Source: Rhizobacter sp. Root404 (lineage in GTDB: Bacteria; Pseudomonadota; Gammaproteobacteria; Burkholderiales; Burkholderiaceae_C). Taken from it: 64,000 bases of DNA. The notes under the pieces are model-generated. The model ran no database searches. It was not told where the DNA came from and saw only the letters and a list, made by a program, of their open reading frames with translations. The stretch lies in contig NZ_LMDS01000005.1 in NCBI RefSeq assembly GCF_001425865.1, positions 310,001 through 374,000 on the forward strand, in the 5' to 3' direction. Both the position numbers and the translations under genes were made by a program. This document shows, piece by piece, positions 63,256-64,000 of this stretch (position 1 is its first letter; the number at the start of each line of letters is the position of its first letter).

Positions 63256-64000
63256 TGCCGGCGCTGCGCGTCACCGTCGGCGGGCGCGATGTCGACGCCC
63301 GGGAGGTGCAGCCCGTAGTCGGCGCCGGCGCGGTGCGCGGCCAGCGTCCAGGACGTCAGGCGCGACAGGCGCTCCTCGGGCGCGAGCGTGCCGCAGGCCT
63401 GCCAGTCCAGCCACAGCTCCTGATGGGCCGACGCGCTGGTGTCGCGGCTGACGAGGTCGCCGCCGCTGTCCAGCGTCTTCGCGGCCTTCTTCCACGCGAT
63501 CAGCTTCAGCGGGTCGCCGCGCCGGTACGCGCGCACGCCTTCGACCTCGCCGCCGTCGGCGCTGCGCGACTGGGTCGGGCCGCCCGGCACCGCACGGGCA
63601 GCCGGCAACGCGGCAGGCGGGCGCTCGGGCGAGGGGTAGACGAGCAACTGCCCGGCCGGCCGCCAGACCGTCCAGACGCGGAACAGGCCGAGCGGGAAGC
63701 GCGTCTCGGCGCCCAGCGTCGGCGGCTCGTGCCGGCCGCGGCGCGGCGGCACGAAGCTGACCTGCGCATGCGCCTGGCCGAGCGCGGGCACGTCGATCCA
63801 GGTCAGCGTGTCCTCGGGCGCGCCGTAGACCTTCAGGCCGATGCCGAAGCGCGCCGCCCCCGGGCTGGTCAGCACCACGTCGAGCACCGCCGGGTCGCCG
63901 GCGAACACCGGCGCGACCGGCTTCAGGTGCAGGGTGAGCCCGCGCAGCGTCGCGTGCGTCAGGTGCATCGAGACCACGCCGCTGCCGGCCAGCAGGAAGG
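63225..64000 (-). CDS. DUF58 protein (vWA-like), N-terminus cut by window edge
   Basis: The visible 258 codons cover the C-terminal part of a DUF58 protein. The upstream frame is open to the window end and would reach the usual N-terminal helices (LLAGSGVVS precedes the first visible Met). The family hallmark EVEGVRAYRRGDPLKLIAWKKAAKT is split here as VEGVRAYRRGDPLK and LIAWKKAAK. Genes of this class usually follow a MoxR AAA ATPase and precede TgpA, so a moxR gene probably lies just outside. Its stop is 31 bp inside the TgpA-like gene. Confidence 0.88.
   Translation of the reverse strand, partial: FLLAGSGVVSMHLTHATLRGLTLHLKPVAPVFAGDPAVLDVVLTSPGAARFGIGLKVYGAPEDTLTWIDVPALGQAHAQVSFVPPRRGRHEPPTLGAETRFPLGLFRVWTVWRPAGQLLVYPSPERPPAALPAARAVPGGPTQSRSADGGEVEGVRAYRRGDPLKLIAWKKAAKTLDSGGDLVSRDTSASAHQELWLDWQACGTLAPEERLSRLTSWTLAAHRAGADYGLHLPGVDIAPADGDAQRRQCLEALALWH

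Noticed and set aside
60038..63274. MltB frame open upstream, suggesting a fusion with a transglutaminase
   Set aside because: The upstream part is a shifted frame of the TgpA-like gene. MltB starts with its own signal peptide at 61162.

Overview
The window is a gene-dense, high-GC stretch of bacterial chromosome. It has no insertion sequences, phage genes, CRISPR arrays or rRNA. The gene content and order (bamC-dapA, parE/parC, coaBC-dut, dsbB, comEC, TgpA/DUF58) fit a betaproteobacterium of the Burkholderiales, most like the Rubrivivax/Leptothrix/Methylibium side of the order. The genus is an inference only. The longest gene-free stretch is about 220 bp, after the tRNA. Nearly all longer overlapping reading frames are GC-rich shadows of real genes.

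Layout. Positions 1-4664 (minus) hold an RND efflux pump, its adaptor and a TetR regulator, with a perfect operator abutting the tetR start. Positions 4787-9225 hold uppP, trmB, dacB, a glycosyltransferase and tRNA-Gly(CCC). Positions 9448-11866 hold a secreted DUF1996 protein and a degenerate GGDEF protein. Positions 11882-18776 hold a polyamine-type ABC importer (potA-D-B-C order) with an agmatinase-family ureohydrolase, divergent from a MocR-type GntR/aminotransferase regulator. Positions 18838-26181 hold alaS, an AaaT-like acetyltransferase, egtD, a Tat-exported TlpA-like thioredoxin, and lepB-coaBC-dut as a tightly overlapped operon.

Positions 26333-30657 hold a second RND pump with a lipoprotein adaptor. 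Positions 30670-33367 hold slyD, a RoxA/YcfD-type ribosomal oxygenase, an unknown protein and an Ala-rich repeat lipoprotein ending in a clear terminator. Positions 33452-37926 (minus) hold an AKR, a methyltransferase, dapA, bamC and an MBL hydrolase. Positions 37985-44471 hold parE and parC, separated by a GNAT gene and a fatty acyl-CoA ligase. Positions 44586-48542 hold a split-barrel flavin protein, dsbB, a RidA-like protein and comEC.

The most unusual part is 48597-60015. Two modules, each combining a circularly permuted ATP-grasp, an alpha-E domain and a transglutaminase, lie head to tail. In the first module the ligase and alpha-E are separate proteins and the transglutaminase is fused to DUF2126. 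In the second the ligase and alpha-E are fused into one chain and the transglutaminase is free-standing. They are followed by a small unrecognised protein and a Ser/Thr-kinase-like protein that has lost key lysines. A good sigma-54-type promoter match lies just upstream of the first gene. These families have been linked by comparative genomics to an unsolved peptide-ligation or protein-modification pathway. MltB, a TgpA-type membrane transglutaminase and a DUF58 protein (cut by the window end) face them from the other strand.

Several genes (dacB, the GGDEF gene, parE, comEC) have a -10-like hexamer only 6-8 nt before the start codon, which suggests leaderless or nearly leaderless transcripts.
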